NCBI RefSeq assembly: GCF_006149005.1
Contig: NZ_VBSL01000003.1
Span: 1-64,000 of the forward strand
Direction: 5' to 3'
Origin: Larkinella sp. C7
GTDB taxonomy: Bacteria; Bacteroidota; Bacteroidia; Cytophagales; Spirosomataceae
DNA: 64,000 nt
Shown: positions 8,324-17,241 of the stretch, one piece after another
How the letters are laid out: the number at the start of each line of letters is the position of its first letter
How positions within the stretch are numbered: position 1 is the stretch's first letter
Made by a program: the position numbers and the translations under genes
Notes under the pieces: model-generated
Databases searched by the model: none
The model's input: the letters and a program-made list of their open reading frames with translations, nothing else
Told to the model about the DNA's origin: nothing

Positions 8324-9796
8324 ATGAATATAATTATTTCGCCAAACAAATACATTTTTTTTCTTTTGACCGGGTGCCTGCTGCTGGTTTGTATTCCCCT
8401 GGTCTGGCTGGCATTTTACAACCATCCGTCAATTGTCGATGATTATTGTTTCGCGTATACCGTGATGCGATTTGGCGTATGGAAATCCCAGATGATGTAT
8501 TACGATGGCTGGACAGGCCGGTATTTTCACAACTTTGTCGTCCACACCAGTCCCCTGATCTGGCGGTGGTTTGGTGCCTACACGGTTTTTCCCATCCTGT
8601 TGCTGCTGGCGCTCTGGACGGGTTTTTTCGCGCTGATCCGCCAACTGGGCCGGGCCGTTCTGACCACTTCCGAGCAAATTGCGATCGCGTCGGGCGTCTG
8701 TTTTTTATACCTTACGCACCTGCGTTCCATCGCCGAATTTTTCTACTGGTATACGGGTTTGGCGGGCTATTCCCTCGCCTGTGTGTTTCTGCTGTTTCTG
8801 ATCGGTATTTTCATCGCCCACCACCGGCAGCAAACCGGCTGGAAAAGTCCGCTTCTGTGGCTGGAAGCCCTTTTAATTCTGGTCATTATCGGCTCCAGCG
8901 AAACCTGGATGGTGGTGATGCTGGCGTGCCTGGGATTTCTGGCTTTACTCAGTCTGATCGATCACCGAACCCTTCCGGTTTCCCTGCTGATCCTGCTCTT
9001 TTGGGCTGGTCTCTGTAGTTACATGGTGGTGCAGGCGCCGGGCAATGCCATTCGGATGGGAGGCAATCGCTTGAGCCAGGATGTGGTTTTTTCGGCGCTG
9101 GAAACCGCCCAGTTTGGGTGGATCTATTTCCGGGATCTGGTTTTCCAGTCGGCCATTCTACCGCTGTCGCTGCTTTTTTTACCCATCGCCTACCGGCTAA
9201 CCGACAGCCGGAGTCCGGCACGGGCTTATTTCGCGATTTCCGGGTGGCTGGCGCTGGGTTTCTACCTGGGTCTGCTGTTTATTCTGACCTTCCTGCATTT
9301 CTGGGCCGTAGGTGTTCCGCCAGTGGCTCGTCTGCTGAATGTCGTCAATTTCGTGTGGGTCTTGGGCTGGTTCTATACGCTGACGGTTTTCGTCCGGATT
9401 TTCCGGAGAACCATCGGCCAGTGGTCATTGCTGTTGCGCTATCGGTGGCCGATGGTGCTGGTTGTCACGGTGGTGCTTGGATGGCAGGGGTACCGGAATG
9501 CCAATGTTCGTCTTATGTACGAAGACCTCCGCTCTGGACGGGCTCAGAAATACCATCGGGCGATGATGGGCCGCTATCAGTTGATGGGCACCACCAAAGG
9601 AGATACGGTTACCTTACCACCTTTACCCGTCCTGCCGGTTTCATTGGCTTTGGATGACCTGAGTTACCGATCTGCCCATATGTTTAACGATTGCTGGGCT
9701 GGCTATTTTTACCGCAAAGGGGCGAAGCTCCAAAAACTGCCGGTTCCGGCAGACGCTCCCAAACCCGTTCTGCCCCAGATTGCCCGCAAACCGTAA
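8324..9796 (+). CDS. Polytopic membrane protein (DUF6056-like, possible GT-C glycosyltransferase), copy 1
   Basis: 490 residues with 10-12 hydrophobic segments. Right after helix 1 a periplasmic loop contains the acidic motif SIVDDYCF and then YYDGWTGRYFHN, recalling the catalytic acidic loop of GT-C glycosyltransferases that use polyprenyl-phosphate sugars. A second conserved block, QAPGNAIRMGGNR, lies mid-protein. It resembles DUF6056-type proteins as far as I recall that family, but function is unknown. The next gene is a close paralogue over its full length, so the pair arose by tandem duplication. A GtrB-like GT2 follows both. A role in adding sugars to an envelope polymer is inferred from topology and context. 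Confidence 0.7.
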   Translation: MNIIISPNKYIFFLLTGCLLLVCIPLVWLAFYNHPSIVDDYCFAYTVMRFGVWKSQMMYYDGWTGRYFHNFVVHTSPLIWRWFGAYTVFPILLLLALWTGFFALIRQLGRAVLTTSEQIAIASGVCFLYLTHLRSIAEFFYWYTGLAGYSLACVFLLFLIGIFIAHHRQQTGWKSPLLWLEALLILVIIGSSETWMVVMLACLGFLALLSLIDHRTLPVSLLILLFWAGLCSYMVVQAPGNAIRMGGNRLSQDVVFSALETAQFGWIYFRDLVFQSAILPLSLLFLPIAYRLTDSRSPARAYFAISGWLALGFYLGLLFILTFLHFWAVGVPPVARLLNVVNFVWVLGWFYTLTVFVRIFRRTIGQWSLLLRYRWPMVLVVTVVLGWQGYRNANVRLMYEDLRSGRAQKYHRAMMGRYQLMGTTKGDTVTLPPLPVLPVSLALDDLSYRSAHMFNDCWAGYFYRKGAKLQKLPVPADAPKPVLPQIARKP

Positions 9797-9892
9797 GACC
9801 CCTTCCTGAATCGTTTCAGAAGCCCGGTGGAAAGATTGGGTAGGATGGGGTGCGTTCCTTATCTTTACTTTCTTTACTTTTGTCAATTTCAG

Positions 9893-9925
9893 CGTATTAA
9901 AAAGGAATGTGCCCTTTTTAATACG
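9893..9925. terminator. Hairpin between the paralogous membrane protein genes
   Basis: Perfect 13-bp inverted repeat (9893-9905 and 9913-9925) around a 7-base loop. The arms are AT-rich at the base and end in GG/CC, with TTTTT in the right arm. It can serve as a terminator after copy 1, suggesting copy 2 is transcribed separately. The remaining 9797-10084 spacer holds no gene that I can see. Confidence 0.6.
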
Positions 9926-10084
9926 TTTGCTGTGCCCGGCTGATGCTGGTGCGCGGGCTATTCGTTTTGACGACCGCGAATAGTTCGGCAATGGTGCTGA
10001 GGAGGGGTAAAGCGAACGGTAATCTATTAACTAACAAAATGTTGCGAGCTATTACACGTGTTTCGTGTGATTAATCTGTCACTA

Positions 10085-11512
10085 ATGAATCCATTCATTA
10101 CACCCAAGAAGTTCGTTTTCTTTCTGATTCTCGGCTGCCTGTCCCTGGTTGTCATTCCACTCATTGCCCTGTCTTTTTACAACCAACCCTCGCTGGTGGA
10201 CGACTACTGTTTTGCCGATACGGCCCGGAAATTCGGGGTTTGGCAGGCGCAGAAGTTTTACTACGATGGCTGGACGGGGCGGTATTTTCACAACCTGATG
10301 GTGCACACCGGGCCGCTGGTTTGGGAGTGGTATGGGGCCTATGCCGTGTTTCCGATTCTGCTCCTGATCTTGCTGTGGCTGGGTTTTTATGCGGTTATCC
10401 ATCAACTGGCCCGCCCGTTGCTGACGTTGACGGAGCAGATCGTCGCAGCCTCGGCAGGTTGTTTTCTGTTCATTTCCCAGCTCGTATCGATCCCGGAATT
10501 TTTTTACTGGTATCCCGGCCTGGCCTGTTATTCCGTCGCCTGTGTCGGGTTCCTGTTCTTAATAGCGGTTTTGATTGCCCACGACCGGATTCAATTCCGC
10601 ATGAACGGCCGCTTTCTATTTCTGGAAGCGTTGCTGGTCGCGGTGATCATCGGATCCAGCGAAACCAGCATGATTATGGCCATGGCGTTGCTGGGAACCG
10701 TTCTGATGGGCCTGCTGATTTATCGGAAAAAACTCCCGGTTTCCCAGCTCATTTTGTTTGGCATTGCCGCCATTTGCTGTTATTTCCTGATTCAGGCACC
10801 CGGCAATGCCGTACGGATGGGCGGCAATGAGCGCAGCCAGGATGTGCTGTTTTCCGTTACCGAGACGCTGAAATACTGCGTGCAGTATTTTCCGAAACAA
10901 TTTACGAAAACGCCATTACTGCCCCTGTCGTTGCTTTTTCTGCCCGTTGCCTACCAGTTGACCGACACCCGGAATCCCACCCGTCGTTATTTTGAGGTGC
11001 ATCCGGGCCTGGCCATTCTGCCGTATGTCGGGCTGTTGTTTATCCTGACGTTGCTGCATTTCTGGGCTGTTGGTGTCCAACCGGTGCCCCGTTTGCTCAA
11101 CGCCGTGAACCTGATTCTGACGCTGGGGTGGTTTTATAACCTGACGATTTGGGTACGGGTTTTCCGGCAGAATGTCGGTGTTCTGTCGTTTCTGACCAGT
11201 TACCGCTGGACGGTCGTGGTGGTGGTGGCCATTTCGATGCTTTTTTTAACGTATCAGAATGTTAATTTTCGGCTGACTGTCAGTGACTTGCGCTCAGGCC
11301 GGGCCAAGCAGTACCACGATGCTGTGGAGCAGCGGTATGCGCTGATGGCGCGCAGCAAGAGCGATACCGTTCAGTTGAGTCCGTTGCCGGTTAGCCCGGT
11401 TTCGCTGGTGCTGGGTGATTTCAGTTCCGACCCCTACCATCTGTGGAACCGCTGCTGGGCGGGGTATTACCACAAAAAAGGGGTGAAACTGGGGCCAGCA
11501 ACCATTGAATAA
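10085..11512 (+). CDS. Polytopic membrane protein (DUF6056-like, possible GT-C glycosyltransferase), copy 2
   Basis: 475 residues from the ATG at 10085, chosen because MNPFITPKKFVFFLILGCL lines up with the start of copy 1; the frame is open upstream to 10058. It shares with copy 1 the SLVDDYCFAD loop, YYDGWTGRYFHN, QAPGNAVRMGGNE and the C-terminal CWAGYY ending. The number and order of hydrophobic segments are the same. The two copies have clearly diverged, so the duplication is not recent. The next gene encodes a GtrB-like transferase that could make the lipid-linked sugar donor for one or both. Substrate and activity are unknown. Confidence 0.7.
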   Translation: MNPFITPKKFVFFLILGCLSLVVIPLIALSFYNQPSLVDDYCFADTARKFGVWQAQKFYYDGWTGRYFHNLMVHTGPLVWEWYGAYAVFPILLLILLWLGFYAVIHQLARPLLTLTEQIVAASAGCFLFISQLVSIPEFFYWYPGLACYSVACVGFLFLIAVLIAHDRIQFRMNGRFLFLEALLVAVIIGSSETSMIMAMALLGTVLMGLLIYRKKLPVSQLILFGIAAICCYFLIQAPGNAVRMGGNERSQDVLFSVTETLKYCVQYFPKQFTKTPLLPLSLLFLPVAYQLTDTRNPTRRYFEVHPGLAILPYVGLLFILTLLHFWAVGVQPVPRLLNAVNLILTLGWFYNLTIWVRVFRQNVGVLSFLTSYRWTVVVVVAISMLFLTYQNVNFRLTVSDLRSGRAKQYHDAVEQRYALMARSKSDTVQLSPLPVSPVSLVLGDFSSDPYHLWNRCWAGYYHKKGVKLGPATIE

Positions 11513-11552
11513 GAGTGTAAAGCCCGGGCTATCACAAGTCTGGGATATGTTC

Positions 11553-11560
11553 TATTTTTG
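11553..11560 (+). promoter_or_regulatory. Putative -7 element (TATTTTTG) before the first GtrB-like gene
   Basis: Exact match to TAnnTTTG, 33 nt before a TTG start codon. No good -33 TTTG is visible at the usual spacing. The second GtrB-like gene has the same arrangement. Confidence 0.35.
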
Positions 11561-11592
11561 TGGCACCGTTCTTTATATAAATCGATCGTACG

Positions 11593-12561
11593 TTGACCGA
11601 CATACCCACTGCCCCCACCGACAGAGTATATATTGTTATTCCTTTGTTTAACGACTGGGAAGCGTTAAGCCTGCTCCTGGAGAAAATGACGAAAACCGTC
11701 GCCCCCGCTCTCCGGAAACGGTTTCATTTTCTGATTGTGGACGATTGTTCCGTTACCAACTACGCATCGTTGCCGACCGATACGGGCTACAGCCTGTCGA
11801 TCATGCGGCTCTGGCGGAATGTGGGTCACCAGAAAGCAATTGCGCTCGGTCTTTCGTACCTGGCCGATCAGCCGGAAACCCATACCACCATCGTGATGGA
11901 TTCAGACGGGGAGGATCAACCCGAAGACATTGCCCGGCTGCTGGAGGCTTCAGTCCAAAAACCCGGACAGATCATTTTCGCCCATCGCACCAAACGCCGG
12001 GAAAGCCGTCTGTTCCGAACCTTTTATTTAATTTATAAATCCGTATTCAAGCTGCTGACGGGGAAAGCCATTACCTTTGGTAATTTCAGTGTGATTCCGC
12101 CCAACCTGCTGCGAAAACTGGCGCACGTTTCCGACATCTGGAACAACTACCCCGGTGGTGTAATTCGCTCGCGATTGCCCTACCAGTCGGTTCCGGCCGA
12201 ACGGGGGGCGCGGCTGGCCGGCACGTCGAAGATGAATTTTGTATCGCTGATTCTACACGGTCTGAGTGCCATTTCGGTGCTGATGGAAGCCACAGCCGTG
12301 CGAATTCTGCTCTTCTGCGTCATCACGGCGGCAGTTTCAACGGTGGTCATCACGGTGGTTATCCTGTTGCGGGTGACGGATCAGTTGATCATCTCGCAGG
12401 GGGCCATTTACATTGTTTTTTCGTTGTTCATTGTTATTCTACAGGCTTTCCTGATCTCCCTGTTGCTGGTGTTTATCGTGCTGACCTACCGAACGCAGTC
12501 GCACTTCATTCCGGCCAAACAATACGGGGATTTTGTAGAGCAAATCGAAAAGGTCTATTGA
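11593..12561 (+). CDS. GtrB/DPM1-like family 2 glycosyltransferase with two C-terminal membrane helices
   Basis: 322 residues. The GT2 fold starts with VYIVIPLFNDWEAL; the acidic motifs are FLIVDDCSV and IVMDSDGEDQPEDI (DxD for metal and nucleotide sugar). Two long hydrophobic helices near residues 230-260 and 275-305 anchor it to the inner membrane, as in polyprenyl-phosphate glycosyltransferases (GtrB, ArnC, DPM1). Expected reaction: transfer of a sugar from a nucleotide sugar to undecaprenyl phosphate. The start is TTG at 11593, since the first ATG in frame is after the first beta strand. It follows the two DUF6056-like membrane proteins, which could use its product. Confidence 0.85.
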   Translation: MTDIPTAPTDRVYIVIPLFNDWEALSLLLEKMTKTVAPALRKRFHFLIVDDCSVTNYASLPTDTGYSLSIMRLWRNVGHQKAIALGLSYLADQPETHTTIVMDSDGEDQPEDIARLLEASVQKPGQIIFAHRTKRRESRLFRTFYLIYKSVFKLLTGKAITFGNFSVIPPNLLRKLAHVSDIWNNYPGGVIRSRLPYQSVPAERGARLAGTSKMNFVSLILHGLSAISVLMEATAVRILLFCVITAAVSTVVITVVILLRVTDQLIISQGAIYIVFSLFIVILQAFLISLLLVFIVLTYRTQSHFIPAKQYGDFVEQIEKVY

Positions 12562-12621
12562 CCTGAAAAACCGCATTTTACAGGCCTGATGCCACTCCGG
12601 GGAAGTATGTATAGACGTTGA

Positions 12622-14391
12622 ATGCCAACCGTTGCCGTATCAGGCCGCCCGCTCGCTATGATTCAGATTTCAGAACCGCTTCGGAAAATTTCTCCGTTCC
12701 TGGTCGCTTTCCCGATTGCCAGTTTTCTCGCATTGGTGCTCCTCTTTACCGACAACGTTCCCTGGATGGACGACCTCGAATCGTTCGTGGGGTTTCTGGT
12801 CAATTATACCGAAGCCGATTCTTTCTCCGAAAAATTCCACTGGTTGCTGGCTCCGAACAACGAACACCGCATCCTGTTTGCCAAACTAACCACGCTGGTC
12901 TTCTACAACCTGACCGGCACGCTCAACTTCCGGTGGCTGATTCTGCTGGCTTTTGGCTGTTTGCTGGCCATTCTACTGGTTTTTTACCGGGTTTTCCGGA
13001 CGCTGCGGTTGCCCCTGCTGGCGTTTCTGCCGATCGCGCTGGTGCTGCTGCAACCCCAACACCGCCTGACCAGTTTCTGGGCCATCACGGCTTTGCAGCA
13101 CCTGGCCGTGGGCATGATGATTCTCTGGGCCTTGTACTGGCTCGCTTTTCCCGGTCGGTCCGCCACGGTTTCGATCCGGTTTGCCGGGGCTCTTTTTTTA
13201 CAGATTCTGGCTTCGTTTTCCATGAGCAACGGCCTGTTCGGCTGGGTGGCCGGAGCGGGTGTTTTGCTGGTGCAATGGCGTCTGGAAGGGCGTCACTACC
13301 TGGTGCGGCTGGCGATTTGGATCGCGATTGCGGTGGTGGTCATCATCCTGTATTTCCACGATTTTGCCAGTTTGCAGGGGAATGAAAGCAGTCTGTCGTT
13401 TTTCCTGCAACATCCCCACCTTGTCTTCTTCGGGTTTTTTACGTTCCTGGGCGGTTTGTTCGACTTTTTCCCGCGAACCGATATTTTGATCCGCAGCCTG
13501 CTGCCCACGCTGGGCGGTATGCTGCTCATTGGCCTCCTTTTCCGGCTGTTCAAAACGACGCTCCTTCCCAGCCTCTGGCAACCCAACCAAAAACCGGCCG
13601 ATGCCGAGCTCAATCACCGGCGGTATTTTTTCGTGGGCGTATACGGTTTTTTGCTGGTCAATGCGGTGGTGGTTGCGATTTTGAGACCCCGGTTTGGCTA
13701 CAGTGTCATGCTCGTGAGCAATTATATGCTGTACCCGGCCCTGTTTGTGAGCATCCTCTACCTGAACCGGTTGAGTGAACTTCGGAACCCGGAGCACCGG
13801 AAGCGATGGATGGTGGGTGGTCTGGTTCTGGGGTGGGTAGTCTGGGGCGTGATGTACTTCAACCATCTGCCGTTTCTGGGTGCCCAAACGCTGATGCGGC
13901 AGACGTCGGCCTTCAACCAGAAACACAATGATCTCGGTTTCGGGGCTATGATAGGTTCGCCCTATGCGGCTGCCAGTGAAAAATGGATGCACACCGCCGT
14001 TGAAAAAGGATTTTATACCTATCCCGAAAACACGTTCTACGCGCCGTATGAAGCGACGCTGCTGAAACCGGCACCTCCCGCCGACTCCGCCCTGCACCTG
14101 CTGGCGGAAGAATCGGCGGGTGAGATTCGGGTGGTTACCCAGAACTGGCCGCTGCCTGCGGGGATCAGCGAGGCCTGTATCGTGGTCAAATCCGATCGCC
14201 ATACTTATCTTTTTCCGGCCGAAAACCTGTTTTTCCCCCTGCAATATTACCTGCGACGCCGAATGCCCAATGTCAGTGCGCAGGTGTTTAAAACATTCCT
14301 GCATCCGGGTTCCTATCAGCTTGGCATTCTGATTGTTTCGGGTGCGGGGGCCGACATCCGTTTTTCGAATCAATTCATAAACGTTCGGTAA
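12622..14391 (+). CDS. Large polytopic membrane protein, possible GT-C glycosyltransferase
   Basis: 589 residues with roughly ten hydrophobic segments in the first 430 residues and a soluble C-terminal domain of about 150 residues that ends with an LHPGSYQLGILIVSG-like strand-rich section. After the first helix the loop TDNVPWMDDLESF and then NNEHRILF carry acidic and charged residues in the position of the GT-C catalytic loop. I do not recognise a named family. An alternative start is the ATG at 12658. It lies between two GtrB-like genes and is followed 49 nt later by the second, the same order as in the pair before it. Function as a lipid-sugar-dependent transferase is inference. Confidence 0.65.
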   Translation: MPTVAVSGRPLAMIQISEPLRKISPFLVAFPIASFLALVLLFTDNVPWMDDLESFVGFLVNYTEADSFSEKFHWLLAPNNEHRILFAKLTTLVFYNLTGTLNFRWLILLAFGCLLAILLVFYRVFRTLRLPLLAFLPIALVLLQPQHRLTSFWAITALQHLAVGMMILWALYWLAFPGRSATVSIRFAGALFLQILASFSMSNGLFGWVAGAGVLLVQWRLEGRHYLVRLAIWIAIAVVVIILYFHDFASLQGNESSLSFFLQHPHLVFFGFFTFLGGLFDFFPRTDILIRSLLPTLGGMLLIGLLFRLFKTTLLPSLWQPNQKPADAELNHRRYFFVGVYGFLLVNAVVVAILRPRFGYSVMLVSNYMLYPALFVSILYLNRLSELRNPEHRKRWMVGGLVLGWVVWGVMYFNHLPFLGAQTLMRQTSAFNQKHNDLGFGAMIGSPYAAASEKWMHTAVEKGFYTYPENTFYAPYEATLLKPAPPADSALHLLAEESAGEIRVVTQNWPLPAGISEACIVVKSDRHTYLFPAENLFFPLQYYLRRRMPNVSAQVFKTFLHPGSYQLGILIVSGAGADIRFSNQFINVR

Positions 14392-14406
14392 GTACTGACA
14401 ATAATG

Positions 14407-14414
14407 TAATTTTG
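14407..14414 (+). promoter_or_regulatory. Putative -7 element (TAATTTTG) before the second GtrB-like gene
   Basis: Exact match to TAnnTTTG, 27 nt upstream of a TTG start codon and just after the stop of the preceding gene. No clear -33 box. Confidence 0.35.
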
Positions 14415-14440
14415 TGCGTTCCAATTAACTGCTATACACT

Positions 14441-15388
14441 TTGTCTGATCCACAGATTTCCATAGTCGCTCCACTCTACAACGAACGGGAATCGTTTCCA
14501 CACCTCGTTACCCGGCTAAATGCCTTGATGGATCGTTCGCCACTGGCCATCGAAGTCGTCCTGATTGACGACGGCAGCCGCGACAATACGGCCGTGTTGA
14601 TGCAGCAACTGGCCCTGACCGACGACCGGTATCATTGCGTTTTTCTGGCCCGCAACTATGGCCACCAGATTGCGCTGACGGCCGGAATGGCAGCCGCCAA
14701 AGGCTCCGAAGCCCTGTTCATCATCGACGGCGACCTCCAGGACCCGCCTGAGTTGCTGGACGAATTCTACGCCAAATTTCAGGAAGGCTACGATGTCGTT
14801 TATGCCGTTCGGAAGAAACGGAAAGAGGGCGCTTTCAAGAAAACCGCCTATTTTCTGTTTTACCGGTTTATGAAATCCATTTCCTACGTGGACATTCCGC
14901 TCGATAGTGGCGACTTCTCGCTCATTAGCCGCCGGGTTGCCAACGTCCTGAATCAGATGCCCGAAGAAAGCCGCTTCATCCGCGGGATGCGCAGTTGGAT
15001 CGGCTTCAAACAAATCGGCGTCGAATACGAGCGCGATGCCCGGGTGGCCGGTGATGCGAAGTACACGTTCAAAATGCTCCGGAAACTGGCTTACAACGGT
15101 ATTTTTAACTTCAGTGAGTTCCCGATCAAGTTCCTGACCAATCTGGGCATGTTCTCCATCGGGATTGCTTTTTTGTATTTTATTCAGACTCTCATCAAGA
15201 AATATTTTTTCGGAGGGGTGCCGGAAGGCTTTACGGCGTTGCTGTTTACCATCATCCTCTTCGGGGGAATTCAGCTCATCGGGATGGGACTGATCGGCGA
15301 GTACGTGCTGCGGATTTTCTTCCAAAGCAAAGGCCGCCCGCTGTACATCGTCCGGGAAACCATCCGGAAAAAAGAACGCCAGAACTAG
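14441..15388 (+). CDS. GtrB-like polyprenyl-phosphate glycosyltransferase (GT2)
   Basis: 315 residues, a canonical member of the GtrB/ArnC-type GT2 group. It begins ISIVAPLYNERESF, has LIDDGSRDNT, the signature DGDLQDPPELL with its DxD, a cytosolic catalytic part to about residue 225, and two C-terminal helices (LGMFSIGIAFLYFIQTLI and the segment ending LIGMGLIGEYVLRIFFQ), ending in a basic tail. It should load a sugar onto undecaprenyl phosphate at the inner face of the membrane. TTG at 14441 is the start, because the next Met is far inside the fold. No GtrA flippase gene is visible in the window. An MBOAT acyltransferase follows. Confidence 0.9.
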   Translation: MSDPQISIVAPLYNERESFPHLVTRLNALMDRSPLAIEVVLIDDGSRDNTAVLMQQLALTDDRYHCVFLARNYGHQIALTAGMAAAKGSEALFIIDGDLQDPPELLDEFYAKFQEGYDVVYAVRKKRKEGAFKKTAYFLFYRFMKSISYVDIPLDSGDFSLISRRVANVLNQMPEESRFIRGMRSWIGFKQIGVEYERDARVAGDAKYTFKMLRKLAYNGIFNFSEFPIKFLTNLGMFSIGIAFLYFIQTLIKKYFFGGVPEGFTALLFTIILFGGIQLIGMGLIGEYVLRIFFQSKGRPLYIVRETIRKKERQN

Positions 15389-15398
15389 TTCAGAATGA

Positions 15399-15465
15399 AG
15401 AGTTCAGAGTGATGAGTTAAGAATTAAATGCGTCCGCCAATTCTTAACTCATCACTCTGAACTCT
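15399..15465. repeat. Long intergenic hairpin, family B
   Basis: Perfect 27-bp inverted repeat (15399-15425 and 15439-15465) with a 13-base loop. The arm is built from short degenerate words such as GAGTTCAGAGTGATGAGTTA. A related element sits at 61899-62003. It lies between the GtrB-like and MBOAT genes and could terminate transcription or stabilise mRNA ends. Confidence 0.85.
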
Positions 15466-15481
15466 TAACTAATCAGTAGGA

Positions 15482-16981
15482 ATGCTATTTAATTCGCTCC
15501 AGTTTTTATTGTTTTTTATCGTCGTAACCCTGGCGTATTACAGTCTGCCGTGGCGCGGGCGGTGGGTGTTGCTGTTGTTGGCCAGTTGTTACTTTTACAT
15601 GGTCTTCAAGCCGGCTTACATCCTGATCCTGTTTCTGACCATTGTAATCGACTATTACGCCGGGATCTGGCTGGAGCGCACCAAACCCGGTTCGGGCCGA
15701 AAATGGCTGCTGATCGTCAGCCTGATTTCGAACATCGGCATTCTGGCGTTCTTCAAGTATTTTGGATTTTTCACCGACAGCCTCGTCTGGCTGCTCGAAC
15801 AGGCGAAGTTCGACGGCCCGGCCCAGCTTGTCAACCAGAAAGCCATCGGTCTGCTCAACAAAGTGCTGACGCTGTTTGGCCAGCCCAACACCACCTCGTT
15901 TAGCATTGTCGATTCGATACTGCCCATTGGTCTGTCGTTTCACACCTTTCAGGCGATGAGCTACACGATTGAGGTCTATCGCGGCAATCAGAAAGCCGAG
16001 CGTCATTTCGGGATTTACGCGCTCTATGTGATGTTTTATCCGCAACTGGTAGCCGGTCCCATCGAGCGTCCGCAGAACGTTTTACACCAGTTTCATACCC
16101 ATTTTCATTTCAGTTTCGAGAATCTGAAAGCCGGGTTGATGCAAATGGCCTTCGGTTTTTTCAAAAAAGTGGTCATTGCCGACCGCATGGCGGAGATTGT
16201 CAGCCATGCCTACAATCTCCCCACGGAACAAAACGGCCTGACGCTGCTGGTGGGAACGCTGGCTTTCACGATCCAGATTTACTGCGATTTTTCGGGCTAT
16301 TCCGACATTGCCATCGGGGCCGCCCGGACGATGGGGTTTACGCTGATGGACAACTTCAAGGCACCGTATTTCTCGCGTTCCATCACCGAATTCTGGCGAC
16401 GCTGGCACATTTCGCTTTCCACCTGGTTCCGCGATTACCTCTACATTCCGCTGGGCGGAAACCGGGTCAGTCCATCAAGGCGGTATTTGAACGTGTTTAT
16501 CGTCTTCTTAGTCAGTGGATTATGGCATGGTGCGAGCTGGAACTACGTCATTTGGGGCGGTTTGCACGGTGCCTACCAACTCATGGCGGGCTGGCGCGAC
16601 AAGGCATTTAATCAGTTCGGCATCAAACTGCCGGAAGAGAATAAGGCTTATCAACTGCTGCAAACCGTGCTAACCTTCATGCTGGTGATGCTGACGTGGG
16701 TGTTTTTCCGGAATCACAAAGCGCCGGTCGGCAACGCCTTTCACATTCTCGGCAAAATCGTCTTTTCTCCCTTCGACGGGCCCCTCAGCACACCTTTCAA
16801 TTCGACCGAATTGTGGTTTTGCGTGTTGCTGGTGGCGGTTTTATTCGTAAAAGAGAAGTTGTACCTGACGATTCCAACGCGCAATACCACTCTATTTTTC
16901 GTGCTGTTTCCGCTGATCTGCTTTCTGTCGTACCTCTTCGGCGTCTTTACCTCGAATCAGTTTATCTATTTTCAGTTTTAA
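15482..16981 (+). CDS. MBOAT-family membrane-bound O-acyltransferase (AlgI/DltB-like)
   Basis: 499 residues with 11-12 hydrophobic segments. The family blocks are intact: QLVAGPIERPQNVL, then WRRWHISLSTWFRDYLYIPL with GGNR, and the invariant histidine in LVSGLWHGASWNYVIWGG. AlgI and DltB relatives move acyl groups across the inner membrane onto extracytoplasmic polymers such as alginate, teichoic acids or other glycans. The usual partners (AlgJ/AlgX-like SGNH acetyltransferase) are not directly adjacent, although a secreted double-SGNH protein starts 486 nt downstream. Its place after two GtrB-like transferases suggests it decorates the same glycan. Confidence 0.9.
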   Translation: MLFNSLQFLLFFIVVTLAYYSLPWRGRWVLLLLASCYFYMVFKPAYILILFLTIVIDYYAGIWLERTKPGSGRKWLLIVSLISNIGILAFFKYFGFFTDSLVWLLEQAKFDGPAQLVNQKAIGLLNKVLTLFGQPNTTSFSIVDSILPIGLSFHTFQAMSYTIEVYRGNQKAERHFGIYALYVMFYPQLVAGPIERPQNVLHQFHTHFHFSFENLKAGLMQMAFGFFKKVVIADRMAEIVSHAYNLPTEQNGLTLLVGTLAFTIQIYCDFSGYSDIAIGAARTMGFTLMDNFKAPYFSRSITEFWRRWHISLSTWFRDYLYIPLGGNRVSPSRRYLNVFIVFLVSGLWHGASWNYVIWGGLHGAYQLMAGWRDKAFNQFGIKLPEENKAYQLLQTVLTFMLVMLTWVFFRNHKAPVGNAFHILGKIVFSPFDGPLSTPFNSTELWFCVLLVAVLFVKEKLYLTIPTRNTTLFFVLFPLICFLSYLFGVFTSNQFIYFQF

Positions 16982-17099
16982 ATCGTTCATCGGTTTAGCC
17001 TCAGGCCCGTTCGGCAATTAGATTATAAAGCAGGCGGGTTGGTGAGTATTTATGGAAAGACCAGCTTGGTCGAGCCGTTTCTTTCCCCGCTAGGGGGCT

Positions 17100-17241
17100 G
17101 CACAGCATGGCGTCGGTAGACAAAAGAGGAACGGTTTTCCCTGCGTGCCGTGAGGTACGCAACTATCTACAAAAATCCGACGGTCGCGTGCCTCACGGCA
17201 CGCGGGAAGAACGGAGCATCCTTTTCTACCGACGCTGCGCT
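17100..17241. repeat. Imperfect inverted repeat (about 55-60 bp arms), REP-like
   Basis: The left arm, about 17104-17160, and the right arm, about 17186-17241, are imperfect reverse complements. Matched blocks include GCGTCGGTAGA/TCTACCGACGC and GCGTGCCGTGAGG/CCTCACGGCACGC. The spacer is about 25 nt. This looks like a folding mobile-type intergenic repeat rather than a gene. Confidence 0.75.

Noticed and set aside
13198-14424. Long minus-strand frame (408 codons) opposite the large membrane protein
   Set aside because: Translation is low-complexity and Arg/Gln/His-rich, as expected for the complement of a GC-rich membrane gene; no family resemblance.
15399-15465. Hairpins considered as insertion-sequence ends
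   Set aside because: No transposase or target-site duplication lies between or around the arms; loops are only 13-33 bases.
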